Source of the DNA: Candidatus Saccharimonadota bacterium | Lineage (GTDB): Bacteria; Patescibacteriota; Saccharimonadia; Saccharimonadales; Saccharimonadaceae | Assembly: GCA_028286285.1 (NCBI GenBank) | Contig: JAQBRV010000003.1 | Span: 1-64,000 of the forward strand | Direction: 5' to 3' | DNA: 64,000 bases | Translations under genes and position numbers: made by a program | Shown here: piece after piece, positions 22,016 through 31,711 of the stretch | Position numbering within the stretch: position 1 is the first letter of the stretch | Layout of the letters: every line of letters starts with the position of its first letter | Notes under the pieces: generated by a model | Database searches by the model: none | What the model was told of the DNA's origin: nothing | The model's input: the letters and a program-made list of their open reading frames with translations, nothing else

Positions 22016-23245
22016 ATGCCTAATTTTAAATATGTTGCCATCAATGGCCAAGGTAAAACAATCCAAGGAACGATCGATACGACTGATCGGGCAGCTGCGC
22101 TCGTAGCGATTTCGAAACAAGCACTGCGGCCAATTAGCGTCAAAGAAACCTCGAGCAAGGACGGATCATTCAATTTCAAAACGCTCCTCGGGGGCAACAA
22201 GGTTAAATCTGATGAACTCGTCATCTTTACTCGCCAGCTCAGCACTATGATCAGCGCTGGGGTGCCTATTCTGCGCGGGCTTGGGTCACTTGGTAAACAC
22301 GCCGAGAGTCCTGCGCTCAAAAAGATCATCGACAGTATCATTAAGGATATTGAGGCCGGCGCTCCCTTTGGCGATGCACTAGCCAAGTACCCTAATACGT
22401 TTGGCGACGTATACGTGAATATGGTTCGTGCAGGTGAAGCAGCTGGTATCCTCGACGAGATTCTCAAGCGCCTAGCCCTGCAACAAGAAAAGAATGCCAC
22501 CATTCGCAAGAAGATAAAAAGTGCGATGGCGTACCCGACCGTTCTGATCGTTATTATGACCATCGCATTTTTCGGTCTGATGTTATTTGTAATTCCACAA
22601 ATCGGTAAAATTCTAAAGGATCTGGGCGGTGAAGATGCGCAGCTCCCCGTCCTGACACAATTTATGTTGGGGCTGAGCGCCGTGCTCATTGGCTATTGGT
22701 TCATCATTATCCCGGCTATTGTTGGTGCTATCTTCTTGACACTACGCTACATTAAAACACCACGTGGCAAATCACAGTTCCATCATTTAATCCTCAAGAT
22801 CCCGGCCGTCAAAGGAATTATCCGCAAAGTTGCCGTGGCGCGTTTTGCCCGTACCTTCTCGGCACTCATGGGTGCTGGCGTAGCAGTACTAGAAGCGCTC
22901 AATGTCACTGGACACGCAATCGGTAATGTCGTCTACGAGGAGGCTCTCATGAACGCTGCAGAAGAGGTCAAGAACGGTAAGCAACTTTCCCAGGTAATTG
23001 AAGGCTACGAAGAGCTCTTCCCGTCGATTGTGGCTCAAATGCTTTCAGTTGGTGAAGAGACGGGCCAAACAGACACCGTTCTTGTCAAAGTAGCAGATTT
23101 TTATGAAGAGGAAGTCGATGTCGCAATCGACGGACTGAGCGCCATTATCGAGCCAGTTATGATCGTCATCATGGGTAGTATGGTAGGCTTAATTGCCGCC
23201 AGCGTCATGGGGCCAATCGCCAGCTTATCGCAAAACATTAAATAG
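22016..23245 (+). CDS. pilC: Type IV pilus inner-membrane platform protein PilC (GspF family)
   Basis: 409 residues with two T2SSF domains (about 72-195 and 275-398) and three hydrophobic helices (about 172-195, 222-245, 375-398). Motifs include FTRQLSTMISAGVPILRGL and the mirrored second copy with ARTFSALMGAGVAVLEAL. It connects PilB to the growing fibre. Starts 3 nt after pilB. Confidence 0.96.
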   Translation: MPNFKYVAINGQGKTIQGTIDTTDRAAALVAISKQALRPISVKETSSKDGSFNFKTLLGGNKVKSDELVIFTRQLSTMISAGVPILRGLGSLGKHAESPALKKIIDSIIKDIEAGAPFGDALAKYPNTFGDVYVNMVRAGEAAGILDEILKRLALQQEKNATIRKKIKSAMAYPTVLIVIMTIAFFGLMLFVIPQIGKILKDLGGEDAQLPVLTQFMLGLSAVLIGYWFIIIPAIVGAIFLTLRYIKTPRGKSQFHHLILKIPAVKGIIRKVAVARFARTFSALMGAGVAVLEALNVTGHAIGNVVYEEALMNAAEEVKNGKQLSQVIEGYEELFPSIVAQMLSVGEETGQTDTVLVKVADFYEEEVDVAIDGLSAIIEPVMIVIMGSMVGLIAASVMGPIASLSQNIK

Positions 23246-23250
23246 GCAAA

Positions 23251-23284
23251 AGCATACCCAGCACTATGGTGCTCATGCTATAAT
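23251..23284 (+). promoter_or_regulatory. Hairpin and -10 box between pilC and pilM
   Basis: AGCAT...AGCAC-TATG-GTGCT...ATGCT (23251-23279) ends inside TATAAT (23279-23284). A terminator-like or RNA-processing hairpin is fused to a second promoter, giving pilMNO its own start about 25 nt before pilM. Confidence 0.6.
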
Positions 23285-23312
23285 GACAACAAGATTCTAC
23301 TAGTGGGCATCA

Positions 23313-24365
23313 ATGGCAAAATTATTTTATACAGACAAACCAGTTATCGGACTTGATATTAGCCAAACGGGTATCAAGGTAATGGCCGTCAACCCTAAAA
23401 AGTGGCTTGTGACGGGCTATGGTTCAATCGATCTTGACCCCTTGAAAGTCCAGGCTTCACTCGACAAAGAAAGTGATTACCTGACCGAGAATCTGCAAAA
23501 CCTACTTAAAAACAATCTCGTTGGTTCGCTCCCCAGCACGCATACCGTGCTTGGTATCCCCACTGGACGAACGTTTTCGCGAACCTTTACCATCCCTGCC
23601 TCGGCTGAGAAAACGCTGCGCGACGCAGTTGAGATCGAAGTTGATCAGTATATCCCTATTCCGATTAACCTTTTATATGTCGATTACGAAATTATCCAAC
23701 GTACCAAGGACGAACTAACGATCCTGATGAGTGCTGTTCCCCAAAGTCTCATCGACAATTGTCTACTGGCTACGAAACAAGCCGGCCTGGAAGTAGTGCT
23801 GATCGAACCGGGTATTAGTGCGGTCGCTCGAGTACTAGAAGCCACCGAAGAAGCGCATCTGCCAACGGTCATTATCGATATCGGACCTGCTAGTACCGAT
23901 ATCGCTGTCCTCGATGGCTCGATACGCGTGACGGGTGGTATTGGGGTTGGCGGCAACACCTTTACCCTTTCTATCGCCAAGAAGCTCAACGTGCCCCTTG
24001 AAAACGCCCACCAGCTCAAGGTGCTTAATGGCCTCAGTACTGGACCGCGGCAAGCCAAGATACTGACTGCCCTCAAACCAAACCTCGATCGAATCCTGAC
24101 CGAAACACGCAAGGTAATCCGGTATTACAACGAGCGTATGACGAAAGAGCAGAAAATTGAACAAGTCTTGGTTGTCGGTGGCGGTAGCAACGTCCCTGGT
24201 ATCGGTGATTACTTCACTAGTGAGCTTATCTTACCCGCCCGTGTGGCGAATCCTTGGCAGAAACTTGATTTTGGCAAGCTGCCGCAGCCTGCCAAGCAAT
24301 TCCGTCCACGATATATCACCGTAGCTGGTCTGGCTAGCGTTACCCCGGGAAGGATCTGGAAATGA
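23313..24365 (+). CDS. pilM: Type IV pilus assembly protein PilM
   Basis: 350 residues, actin-like ATPase fold: phosphate-1 GLDISQTGIKVMAV, phosphate-2 VIDIGPASTDIAVLDG, adenosine motif VVGGGSNVPGIGDYF. PilM is the cytoplasmic ring component binding the PilN N-terminus. Its stop overlaps pilN by 4 nt (ATGA). Confidence 0.95.
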   Translation: MAKLFYTDKPVIGLDISQTGIKVMAVNPKKWLVTGYGSIDLDPLKVQASLDKESDYLTENLQNLLKNNLVGSLPSTHTVLGIPTGRTFSRTFTIPASAEKTLRDAVEIEVDQYIPIPINLLYVDYEIIQRTKDELTILMSAVPQSLIDNCLLATKQAGLEVVLIEPGISAVARVLEATEEAHLPTVIIDIGPASTDIAVLDGSIRVTGGIGVGGNTFTLSIAKKLNVPLENAHQLKVLNGLSTGPRQAKILTALKPNLDRILTETRKVIRYYNERMTKEQKIEQVLVVGGGSNVPGIGDYFTSELILPARVANPWQKLDFGKLPQPAKQFRPRYITVAGLASVTPGRIWK

Positions 24366-24910
24366 TCAATCTACTACCGGGTGAACATAAAAAGCAAATC
24401 CGAGCTGCGCGGACCAATGTCTTGCTCGTCCGCTACAACCTCCTGATTATTTTCTCGGTGGCATTTATAGCAGGGGCGATTGGCTTCTCCTTTCTCTATC
24501 TCGCTAGTGCTCGACAGGTGGCCACGGATGCGATCGAAGGAAACGTAAACAAAGAGGGATCGTATGCTGCTGTCAAAACTGAGGCCGATAGTTTTCGAGG
24601 CGAACTAGCCAACGCGAAGGTTATCTTAGATGGACAGACAAGCTACGCCAAAGCTGCTCTTAATATCGCCAAATTACTCCCTCCCGGTACAGCTCTGGGT
24701 GAGCTCAAACTCGACCAGCAGAGTTTCGTAGCTCCGCTCATCCTTAGTGTCAACGTCACCAATGAACAAGCCGCTTCTCAGCTGATCAAAAACTTCAAAG
24801 AGTCACCATACTTTTCGGCCGTCACCAAAAACAAAATTAGCATCGGCACTGGTGCGTACCCCTACACGATGGAGATATCTGTGATGATGAATAAGGCGGC
24901 CGCACAATGA
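24362..24910 (+). CDS. pilN: Type IV pilus assembly protein PilN
   Basis: 182 residues. The N-terminal INLLPGEHKK is the PilM-binding INLLP motif. One TM helix (about 27-48) is followed by an extracytoplasmic ferredoxin-like domain. Forms the alignment complex with PilM and PilO. Overlaps both neighbours by 4 nt. Confidence 0.93.
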   Translation: MINLLPGEHKKQIRAARTNVLLVRYNLLIIFSVAFIAGAIGFSFLYLASARQVATDAIEGNVNKEGSYAAVKTEADSFRGELANAKVILDGQTSYAKAALNIAKLLPPGTALGELKLDQQSFVAPLILSVNVTNEQAASQLIKNFKESPYFSAVTKNKISIGTGAYPYTMEISVMMNKAAAQ

Positions 24911-25506
24911 GTAAACGCAAAAAAATGACGCTCAACGCGCGCTCTCTTCGTATCATTCTCCTCATTGCTATGCTGGTTATCTTTGCCGGTAGTGCATTCA
25001 GCCTGGGGTTTGCACTTAAAAGTATGAAGACTTACGCTATCGAAGTAAGCCACGAAAAGATTGATGCCACAGCGAGTAACGGCAACATCCAGGCGTTGGA
25101 GAAAACCCAGGAATACCTCGACAATAACAAAGATGTCCTCGAAAAAATCGGACTACTCAAATCGACGAGCGAATTCCCCGAGTTTACCGTGGTCGATGAA
25201 GTCCGGAGTATTGCTGCTCGGAACAACATTCAAATTCAGAACTTTAGCTATGGCACCGAATCCGCTACTGCTCAAGCCCCAGCCTCGGCAGCAGCTCCAA
25301 CCACACCCGCGCCTGCAGCCAGCACGTCAGGTAAGGTGATCGCTCTGACAGTGACGCTGAGCGCCTCAAACTATCTTGATTTTATGCAATTTACCTACGA
25401 TCTTGAGCAACATCTTCCAAAGATGAAGATCAACGGTATTAGCATAACTGGTAGTGATACTGGTGTTAACATTGCTCCCCTAACTGTAGAAATGTATATA
25501 AATTAA
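24907..25506 (+). CDS. pilO: Type IV pilus assembly protein PilO
   Basis: 199 residues: basic N-terminus, TM helix (about 17-37), coiled-coil stretch (about 45-80), an Ala/Pro/Thr-rich linker (about 118-138) and a C-terminal beta/alpha domain (LTVTLSASNYLDFMQFTYD...). Alignment-complex partner of PilN. The low-complexity linker in the middle of the periplasmic part is unusual for PilO. Confidence 0.88.
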   Translation: MSKRKKMTLNARSLRIILLIAMLVIFAGSAFSLGFALKSMKTYAIEVSHEKIDATASNGNIQALEKTQEYLDNNKDVLEKIGLLKSTSEFPEFTVVDEVRSIAARNNIQIQNFSYGTESATAQAPASAAAPTTPAPAASTSGKVIALTVTLSASNYLDFMQFTYDLEQHLPKMKINGISITGSDTGVNIAPLTVEMYIN

Positions 25507-25517
25507 GGAAGGCTGCT

Positions 25518-25799
25518 ATGAATATATCTCAATTATTTACTTTAATCATAAAACGCATCTCATCTTTCTTTGGACGATACCACTTCATTATAATGCTCGT
25601 CTACCTTGTCGGAAGCGCCAGCTACGCCATTTTGCTCATTGCCGACACAGTCGCACTTTCGGACGAGCCCAACGGCTACGTTTCTCAAGCCAATGACACG
25701 ACCTTCGACGAAGACACCATTAGCCGCCTCCGTCAGCTGAAATCTAATAACCAAGAGACAGACAAACTACCAGTTGCTGGACGTACCTCTCCCTTCTAG
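25518..25799 (+). CDS. Small single-TM protein at the end of the pil operon
   Basis: 93 residues: amphipathic N-terminus, TM helix (about 24-47), then an acidic tail. AAGGAAGG Shine-Dalgarno 7 nt before the ATG, 11 nt after pilO, so clearly operonic. In other Patescibacteria pil operons a small protein of this shape often follows PilO; a role like PilP is possible but not shown by the sequence. Confidence 0.7.
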   Translation: MNISQLFTLIIKRISSFFGRYHFIIMLVYLVGSASYAILLIADTVALSDEPNGYVSQANDTTFDEDTISRLRQLKSNNQETDKLPVAGRTSPF

Positions 25800-25830
25800 T
25801 AGTCGGCTATGCAATCGTCGACGAACCGTT

Positions 25831-25836
25831 TATACT
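25831..25836 (+). promoter_or_regulatory. -10 box, leaderless type
   Basis: TATACT 6 nt before the ATG at 25843. Confidence 0.65.
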
Positions 25837-25842
25837 AGAACT

Positions 25843-26430
25843 ATGCTTGTGCTTGGATCCCAGCTACTCAATACTTCTGTGATGAGCCTTCAGACAGGCG
25901 CTGAACTGGCGCGCATCAAAATCCCGGTGATTGACCCGCGGACACTGACAATTGTGGCCTACGAGCTTGACGGAGCGCTGCTCGACCAACACCCCTCATT
26001 GCTACGAATCGCCGATGTGCGCGAACTCAGTGATATCGGCATGATTGTCGACTCCAGTGACGAATTTATCGGTGTCGACGACGTGATTAAGCTCAAAGAA
26101 ACCTATGAACTTCATTTTCCCTTGCTGGGTCTCGCCGTGGTTGACGATAAGAAACATAAGCTCGGCAAGGTCGAAGATTATTCCGTGGAAGTTGGTGGCT
26201 TCGTTATCCAACAACTCAGCGTCCATCGCCCGATTTTGAAAAGTCTTGGTGATAGCGAGCTGCTTATCCACCGATCACAGATCATCGAGATCAACGACAC
26301 GACCATTACGGTAAAGTCTGGCTCTCATGAAGCAATGGATCCTATCCCTCACGCTGTCAAAGCCTACGTCAATCCCTTTAGGCAACCCGGCAGCGCCCAA
26401 CCCGAAGCAATTCAAATCGACAAAGATTGA
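25843..26430 (+). CDS. PRC-barrel domain protein
   Basis: 195 residues from 25843, the ATG 6 nt behind TATACT; a longer frame overlaps the preceding gene. Two PRC-barrel-like beta units are visible: MSLQTGAELARIKIPVIDP near the N-terminus and KKHKLGKVEDYSVEVGGFVIQQLSV from about residue 103, the form used by RimM and photosynthetic reaction-centre H subunits. The C-terminal tail is Pro-rich. Probably a soluble adaptor that binds RNA or protein; partner unknown. Ends 19 nt inside the convergent recX. Confidence 0.75.
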   Translation: MLVLGSQLLNTSVMSLQTGAELARIKIPVIDPRTLTIVAYELDGALLDQHPSLLRIADVRELSDIGMIVDSSDEFIGVDDVIKLKETYELHFPLLGLAVVDDKKHKLGKVEDYSVEVGGFVIQQLSVHRPILKSLGDSELLIHRSQIIEINDTTITVKSGSHEAMDPIPHAVKAYVNPFRQPGSAQPEAIQIDKD

Positions 26431-27077
26431 TCGTTGTCTGCCAGCGCGGCCTTGATGTCATCGTAGCTAAAGCCTTGGCGCGCCAGGTATTGCATAAGTT
26501 TCTGTTCATCCGGGTAGCGATTACGTTTCTTAATAATGATTTTCATAATTTCGTCGTCGTCGCTCCGCTCGGATTCGGCGAGAAATTTCTCGATAATCGA
26601 TTGTTCCACGCCTTTCGATCGTAACTCTGAGGTCAGTTTGCGTTTACTGGCGCCTTTGGTCAGACTACGATTTTCTACCCAGTAGCGCGTAAATTTTTCA
26701 TCGTCGATGTAGCCTTTTTCAGTAAGTCGATCAAATACTCGTTGTGTTAATTCCTGGCTGACACCCGGCTTATCATACAATTCCCCCGTCTTCTTGCTTC
26801 TAAGTTTGGTCGTCCGCGTCTTTCGATACAGATAGTCGCGCACTTCCTTAGCGCTATGCGGCCGCATCAGGCAATATTCAAGTGTACGTGCGTAGAGCTT
26901 ACCGAATTGGCTTTCGGTCTCAAGCTCAGTTAGTTCTTTCTCGTCGTAATCTTTCCCGATTCGGATACCGAGATCGGCCAGCTGAAAGACATCAAGCGAA
27001 AAGCGATACGAGCCATCGACTATAACATTAACGCGATTGGCATTCTTTTGCTGAGAAGTAATGGCTGTAATTTTCAC
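26412..27077 (-). CDS. recX: Regulatory protein RecX
   Basis: 221 residues from a GTG at 27077 that overlaps the preceding stop as GTGA. The frame is open further upstream but would sit inside the hydrolase gene. The helical-repeat RecX fold shows RTLEYCLMRPHSAKEVRDYL, FDRLTEKGYIDDEKFTRYWVENR and KGVEQSIIEKFL. RecX blocks RecA filament growth. Third gene of a recA - hydrolase - recX operon, the usual recA linkage. Confidence 0.9.
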   Translation of the reverse strand: MKITAITSQQKNANRVNVIVDGSYRFSLDVFQLADLGIRIGKDYDEKELTELETESQFGKLYARTLEYCLMRPHSAKEVRDYLYRKTRTTKLRSKKTGELYDKPGVSQELTQRVFDRLTEKGYIDDEKFTRYWVENRSLTKGASKRKLTSELRSKGVEQSIIEKFLAESERSDDDEIMKIIIKKRNRYPDEQKLMQYLARQGFSYDDIKAALADNDQSLSI

Positions 27078-27643
27078 GATGTTTTGCAAATACTTAGTAG
27101 TTCCGGAAACTCCCTCGTTTTCATATCTCGTAAACAAAAGTGCCCGTAGTCCTTAAACTCATGATATCGGGCAGATGGAGTCTCTTGACGTAAGAATTCG
27201 AGGCTTGTTTGCATCGGCGCATCGTCATTTGTCGAATAAAGCACGTCTATCCCCACTGCTGTTTTTTCGACTAGTCTATCGTCGATAGTAAACTCAAAGA
27301 GTTCTCCGTACTCATGTTCTCTGTCAAGCCATGGTGCTACCAAAATCAGTTGCTTAATCTTTATCGATGTTTCACTCAGCCATCGAACAATAAACCCGCC
27401 ACCGAGACTATGACCGACAAGTATTGTATCTTCGTCGACTTCCTGTCTTTCAAACTCAGCTTTCCATTCCAGATAGTCGGGATCGTAAGGCCTTGGCATC
27501 TCTGGAGTTTGGGTCAAAACATCCTTTATGCAAAGTTGTTTTTGGAGCCATGGTAACCAGTGTGCATTACTCTCACTATTGCGATCGCTTTCGTAATACC
27601 CTTCTTTCGAAGGCATTCCGTGTAGAATAACGGCTCGCGTCAT
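27074..27643 (-). CDS. RBBP9/YdeN-like alpha/beta hydrolase
   Basis: 189 residues from the ATG at 27643 (7 nt after recA). An upstream extension would lie antisense-free inside recA and is rejected. Features: RAVILHGMPSKEGYY (oxyanion strand), nucleophile Ser in LVGHSLGGGF, Asp in LYSTNDDAPM, His in DYGHFCL. Small serine hydrolase of the RBBP9 group; substrate unknown. Sits between recA and recX, coupled to recX by a 4-nt overlap. The location is odd and suggests operon insertion or a DNA-damage link. Confidence 0.8.
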   Translation of the reverse strand: MTRAVILHGMPSKEGYYESDRNSESNAHWLPWLQKQLCIKDVLTQTPEMPRPYDPDYLEWKAEFERQEVDEDTILVGHSLGGGFIVRWLSETSIKIKQLILVAPWLDREHEYGELFEFTIDDRLVEKTAVGIDVLYSTNDDAPMQTSLEFLRQETPSARYHEFKDYGHFCLRDMKTREFPELLSICKTS

Positions 27644-27650
27644 AATTGTC

Positions 27651-28688
27651 TTACGCCGCTTCTTCAACAACCTTGGCGCGGACTTTCTTTTCGATCTCTT
27701 CGAGCACTTTTGGATTTTCTTTGAGGTAGACTTTGACGGCTTCACGGCCTTGGCCGATTTTGGCGTCCTTGTAGTCAAACCACGCGCCAGATTTACCGAC
27801 AATGCCATGTTCAGTCGCGAGATCGAGAACATCACCAGTCTTCGAGATACCTTCGTTGTACATAATGTCGAATTCGGCGATTCTAAATGGCGGTGCAATT
27901 TTGTTTTTGACCACTTTTACCTTCGTGCGGTTACCGACAATCTCTTCACCCACCTTTATCTGGCCGGTGCGGCGAATATCGATGCGGACCGAAGCGTAAA
28001 ACTTCAGCGCATTACCACCAGTAGTCGTCTCTGGGTTACCGAACATGACACCGATCTTCATACGAATCTGGTTGATAAAGATGACGGTAGTCTTACTCTT
28101 GTTGATAATACCCGTTAGCTTACGAAGCGCCTGGCTCATCAGTCGAGCTTGCAGACCCATGTGGCTATCGCCCATGTCACCGTCGATTTCAGCTTGTGGC
28201 ACCAATGCCGCAACTGAGTCAACCACCACGAGGTCAACCGCACTAGAGCGCACGAGGGTTTCGGCGATTTCAAGTGCTTGCTCGCCGTTGTCTGGCTGTG
28301 AGACAAGTAAGTTATCGGTATCGACACCCAAGCGGCGCGCATAGGCTGGGTCGAGGGCGTGCTCGGCATCGATGAATGCGGCTGTACCGCCAGCACGTTG
28401 CACTTCGGCAATCGCATGCAGCGTCAGTGTGGTCTTACCGGAACTCTCCGGTCCATACACTTCGATAATGCGACCTTTCGGATAGCCACCACCCAGTGCC
28501 AGGTCGACACTGAGTGAGCCACTGGAGATTAACTCCACGTCAACACGCTGGGTATCGCCAAGTCGACGGATGGAACCATCGCCGAATTGTTTAGTAATCT
28601 GATCCATTGCCAGGCCGAGCGCCTTTAATTTGCCCTCATTGTCTGGGTTTGTCCGTGAGACTGCCGGTTTTTCTGCCTTTTTTGCCAT
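27651..28688 (-). CDS. recA: Recombinase A
   Basis: 345 residues, standard. Walker [14 protein letters not shown], Walker [16 protein letters not shown]1/L2 loops and the [20 protein letters not shown] stretch are all canonical. Homologous recombination, repair and (with ComEC and pili) DNA uptake. TATAAT at 28714-28719 on the minus strand, then a short leader with AGAGGGAAG Shine-Dalgarno; no LexA-type palindrome was noticed. Confidence 0.98.
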   Translation of the reverse strand: MAKKAEKPAVSRTNPDNEGKLKALGLAMDQITKQFGDGSIRRLGDTQRVDVELISSGSLSVDLALGGGYPKGRIIEVYGPESSGKTTLTLHAIAEVQRAGGTAAFIDAEHALDPAYARRLGVDTDNLLVSQPDNGEQALEIAETLVRSSAVDLVVVDSVAALVPQAEIDGDMGDSHMGLQARLMSQALRKLTGIINKSKTTVIFINQIRMKIGVMFGNPETTTGGNALKFYASVRIDIRRTGQIKVGEEIVGNRTKVKVVKNKIAPPFRIAEFDIMYNEGISKTGDVLDLATEHGIVGKSGAWFDYKDAKIGQGREAVKVYLKENPKVLEEIEKKVRAKVVEEAA

Positions 28689-28713
28689 ATCTTCCCTCTC
28701 TTTATCTGTTGCT

Positions 28714-28719
28714 ATTATA
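28714..28719 (-). promoter_or_regulatory. recA -10 box
   Basis: TATAAT, 25 nt before the recA ATG; leader carries a Shine-Dalgarno. Confidence 0.65.
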
Positions 28720-28778
28720 CCATGACAGCGCGCGAGAAAATGTAAAGCAAGCTTTCGTATACTCTCGCCTCGTCGTGC

Positions 28779-28784
28779 TATAAT
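28779..28784 (+). promoter_or_regulatory. -10 box of the pilin-like gene, leaderless type
   Basis: TATAAT 8 nt before the ATG at 28793. Confidence 0.65.
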
Positions 28785-28792
28785 TAATCCTA

Positions 28793-29215
28793 ATGAGACA
28801 GCGCGGATTTACGGTTATCGAACTACTGGTGGTTACAGCCTTCTTGATTTTTGCTGGCGTGCTGTTCTTTATCCAAAAGAATAATCTGGAGACTTCGGCA
28901 CGTGACGACAAACGAAAAACCGCAATTAACGCTATGTATTACGGTTTGGAAGAAAGCTTCTTTAAACAAAACGCTTACTACCCTGCAGAACTAGATGAAA
29001 AAAATCTCACCACAATCGACAGCGCATTATTTACTGATCCAAACGGGGTGAAACTTGGTCAAACCATTCAGAAAGTCAACGAAGTGGATGTGCCTGTCCA
29101 GTCCGACTATCGCTATGAACCGACCAACTGTACCGATGGTAAATGTAAGAGCTATTCCTTGCGCGCTGATCTAGAAGCCGAAGCAGATTACATCAAGAAA
29201 AGTCGCAACAACTAG
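28793..29215 (+). CDS. Type IV pilin-like protein (minor pilin/pseudopilin)
   Basis: 140 residues. Very short leader MRQRG then FTVIELLVV, with Glu at +5 of the mature protein and a hydrophobic helix to about residue 28. The globular part has a Cys pair (TNCTDGKCK) near the C-terminus and a tyrosine-rich [11 protein letters not shown] segment typical of pseudopilins. Unlinked to the pil operon and transcribed alone from a leaderless promoter. Likely a minor pilin, possibly for DNA uptake given recA nearby (inference). Confidence 0.88.
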   Translation: MRQRGFTVIELLVVTAFLIFAGVLFFIQKNNLETSARDDKRKTAINAMYYGLEESFFKQNAYYPAELDEKNLTTIDSALFTDPNGVKLGQTIQKVNEVDVPVQSDYRYEPTNCTDGKCKSYSLRADLEAEADYIKKSRNN

Positions 29216-30046
29216 CTAGTTCATATCGTCGTCAACAGGACGACCGTTTTTGAATGCCTCAATCGCATTGTTGAGTTTTGCCACCTGCTCTTTTGGATGG
29301 CTCACATACTGAAAACGGTAGGTTGTCTCATCACCTTCGGTCGAAAGCCGAATCGTTCCATAGTTGAAGAGTGTTTGGATGAAGCTGGTTTGGGCAAAGC
29401 TAGCGTCTTCGATACTGCCGAGACTGACAGTCTGTTCACGTTTGGCAAATAGCGAATGTTGAACCTCCTGAATGACACTTTCATTGGTCAGGAAAAATTT
29501 GTTCTGAAGATATATCCACGTCGCAAAGTAGCCGAAGATCGTCACCAACAATGCCAGTAGGATAGCGATCAATATCACATCACCGCCTGATGGCGTACCG
29601 GCCGGACTGACGGCCACCGTGTTGGAATATACGGCGGTGAGGCCAAATATCAGAATCAGAGCTAGGATCGTACTTCCGATCGGGAAAACCAACCCAATCG
29701 GATGGCGTCGCACTGCCAATATGACATACTCACCCTCACTCAGGTTGAGATGCGGATATTTTCGTCGCGACTCCTCATGTTTCTGCTGCAGATCATCACT
29801 AACTGGCAATCGAGATGGCTCCATCGGCCGAGTAATATGACGAACGCCAGGCTCATTGCCGTATTGAACCCGTGTGCGGGGATCGAAATTATTGCCAGGT
29901 TGAATCGCTGGAGCCTCACTAACATGCGACGGCTGGTCGGTTTTTAGCGGCGCTGGCTGCACGGGTGGATGTGCATAGAGCGGTCGACCGTCGGCGTCGT
30001 AGGCGACAGGTTGGGTATATTCGTTTGGCGTTTGATCATTATTCAT
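29216..30046 (-). CDS. Bacterial PH-domain (bPH2/YdbS-like) membrane protein
   Basis: 276 residues. The N-terminal 75 residues are Pro/Gln-rich and disordered, followed by a soluble segment with GEYVILAVRRHPIGLVFPIG, two TM helices (about 120-142 and 156-180) and a bPH_2 domain (NKFFLTNESVIQEVQHSLFA, VSLGSIEDASFAQT). Such proteins are common in CPR and Gram-positives; function is poorly known. TATAAT (30056-30061) lies 9 nt before the ATG. Downstream of ruvAB on the same strand. Confidence 0.8.
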   Translation of the reverse strand: MNNDQTPNEYTQPVAYDADGRPLYAHPPVQPAPLKTDQPSHVSEAPAIQPGNNFDPRTRVQYGNEPGVRHITRPMEPSRLPVSDDLQQKHEESRRKYPHLNLSEGEYVILAVRRHPIGLVFPIGSTILALILIFGLTAVYSNTVAVSPAGTPSGGDVILIAILLALLVTIFGYFATWIYLQNKFFLTNESVIQEVQHSLFAKREQTVSLGSIEDASFAQTSFIQTLFNYGTIRLSTEGDETTYRFQYVSHPKEQVAKLNNAIEAFKNGRPVDDDMN

Positions 30047-30055
30047 GTAATCCCT

Positions 30056-30061
30056 ATTATA
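30056..30061 (-). promoter_or_regulatory. -10 box of the PH-domain gene
   Basis: TATAAT 9 nt before the ATG at 30046. It overlaps the ruvB stop. Confidence 0.6.
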
Positions 30062-31088
30062 CCAACTTCTGTTGGTTATCGTCCTTTACAGATTTACCGA
30101 GATGCTTGTAGGCGCGTGCCGTCACTCGTCGGCCTCGTGGCGTACGCTCAATAAAGCCGATTTGGAGCAAATATGGTTCGTAGAAATCTTCGATGGTGGT
30201 CATTTCGTCACCTGTCAGCGCGGCTATGGTATTGAGACCCACTGGGTTGTCACCATAGGTATCGATGATACTGGTCAGCAGATTACGATCGGCAGCATCG
30301 AGGCCAAGCTCGTCAATCTCAAGTAGCTCCAAGGCCTTGGTCGTCGTGACCATATCGATAATGCCATCGCCGTTGACGTCGGCAAAGTCACGCACCCGTT
30401 TTAGTAAGCGGTTGGCAATACGCGGTGTCAGCCGCGCCCGAGTCGAGATCAGATCAGCCGATACAGGGTGAATGTCCGTCTCTAATATCTTGGCGGCTCG
30501 CATTACAATCCGAGAAATCTCATCCGGTGTATAAAACTCAAGTCGATGGATATGGCCGAAACGATCACGCAGTGGTGCCGCCAGGCTTCCCGTCCGAGTC
30601 GTTGCACCAATCACGGTGAATTTCGGCAGGTCGAGTCGTACGCTACGGGCTGCCGGACCTTTGCCGATGACGATGTCGAGTTTGAAGTCTTCCATGGCAC
30701 TGTAGAGTACCTCTTCGACAGTGCGACTCAACCGGTGAATCTCATCGATAAACAAAATGTCACCATCAGCTAGATTCGTCAAAATACTGGCTAGGTCACC
30801 AGCTCGCTCGATCGCTGGCCCAGCAGTAACGCGAATATGCGTACCCATTTCATTGGCGATCACACTGGCCATGGTTGTTTTACCGAGTCCAGGTGGCCCA
30901 TACAGAAGCACGTGGTCGATTGGCTCGCCGCGTTTTTTAGCCGCATCAATCGCAAGCTTGATATTTTTCTTCAGTCGGACTTGGCCGATATAATCATTAA
31001 ATGTCTGCGGACGGAGCGTGACTTCAATCAACTGCTCGTTGGCGTCGTCGTCGGGAATACTGGTATTAACGATTCTCTCGACTGCCAT
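30057..31088 (-). CDS. ruvB: Holliday junction helicase RuvB
   Basis: 343 residues. Walker [19 protein letters not shown], Walker [16 protein letters not shown], sensor 1 [20 protein letters not shown] and the winged-helix end [17 protein letters not shown]+ motor of branch migration. Starts 1 nt after ruvA. Confidence 0.97.
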   Translation of the reverse strand: MAVERIVNTSIPDDDANEQLIEVTLRPQTFNDYIGQVRLKKNIKLAIDAAKKRGEPIDHVLLYGPPGLGKTTMASVIANEMGTHIRVTAGPAIERAGDLASILTNLADGDILFIDEIHRLSRTVEEVLYSAMEDFKLDIVIGKGPAARSVRLDLPKFTVIGATTRTGSLAAPLRDRFGHIHRLEFYTPDEISRIVMRAAKILETDIHPVSADLISTRARLTPRIANRLLKRVRDFADVNGDGIIDMVTTTKALELLEIDELGLDAADRNLLTSIIDTYGDNPVGLNTIAALTGDEMTTIEDFYEPYLLQIGFIERTPRGRRVTARAYKHLGKSVKDDNQQKLV

Positions 31089-31089
31089 A

Positions 31090-31665
31090 TTAGCCCTTTA
31101 ATGCCTGTGTTACGCGCTCGGCGGTGGATAATTCAGTTGAGACACCCTCCAGTGATCTAGTGGCATCGGCGAGGTTATAGCCGAGTGCCATTAGCGCCTC
31201 AAGTGCTTCATCGCTGTGGCCGATCGACTCCGAAAGCCCGGTCAGGCCGACGTTAGTGCGGATCGGTAGCCCGACTTTATCAGCCAGGTCAACCACGACG
31301 CGCTCGGCGATACGCTTCCCGACGCCGGAAGCTCGGGTGATAAAGGCGCTGTCACTGCTAGCGATTGAATTGCGCACCGTTTCGCTATCGCTCAGCGATA
31401 AAATTGAAAGCGCTGCTTTTGGCCCAACTCCTTGCACAGTAATGAGCATTTCAAATAATTTCTTAGCCGCCAGACTCGTGAAACCAAATAGTTCCTGCGA
31501 TTGTTCACGGATATGGTGATGCGTATAAAACTTGACCGGCTCCCCAAGTAAAGCTTTTTCATAATCGCCAAGCGCCACGGCCACTTCATAACCGACGCCG
31601 TGTACATCGACAATTATTGCCCCGTTAAATTTTTCGGCCACTACTCCAGAAACATGCGCAATCAT
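31090..31665 (-). CDS. ruvA: Holliday junction protein RuvA
   Basis: 191 residues: OB domain ([19 protein letters not shown]), two HhH motifs ([32 protein letters not shown]) and a C-terminal RuvB-binding domain ([17 protein letters not shown]). Binds the four-way junction and loads RuvB. TATAAT 6 nt before the ATG, so leaderless. Confidence 0.96.
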   Translation of the reverse strand: MIAHVSGVVAEKFNGAIIVDVHGVGYEVAVALGDYEKALLGEPVKFYTHHHIREQSQELFGFTSLAAKKLFEMLITVQGVGPKAALSILSLSDSETVRNSIASSDSAFITRASGVGKRIAERVVVDLADKVGLPIRTNVGLTGLSESIGHSDEALEALMALGYNLADATRSLEGVSTELSTAERVTQALKG

Positions 31666-31671
31666 ATGTTT

Positions 31672-31677
31672 ATTATA
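31672..31677 (-). promoter_or_regulatory. ruvAB -10 box, leaderless type
   Basis: TATAAT on the minus strand, 6 nt before the ruvA ATG. Confidence 0.7.
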
Positions 31678-31711
31678 ACAGGCTTAGTGTCAAGACTTGG
31701 CTCTTTAGTGT

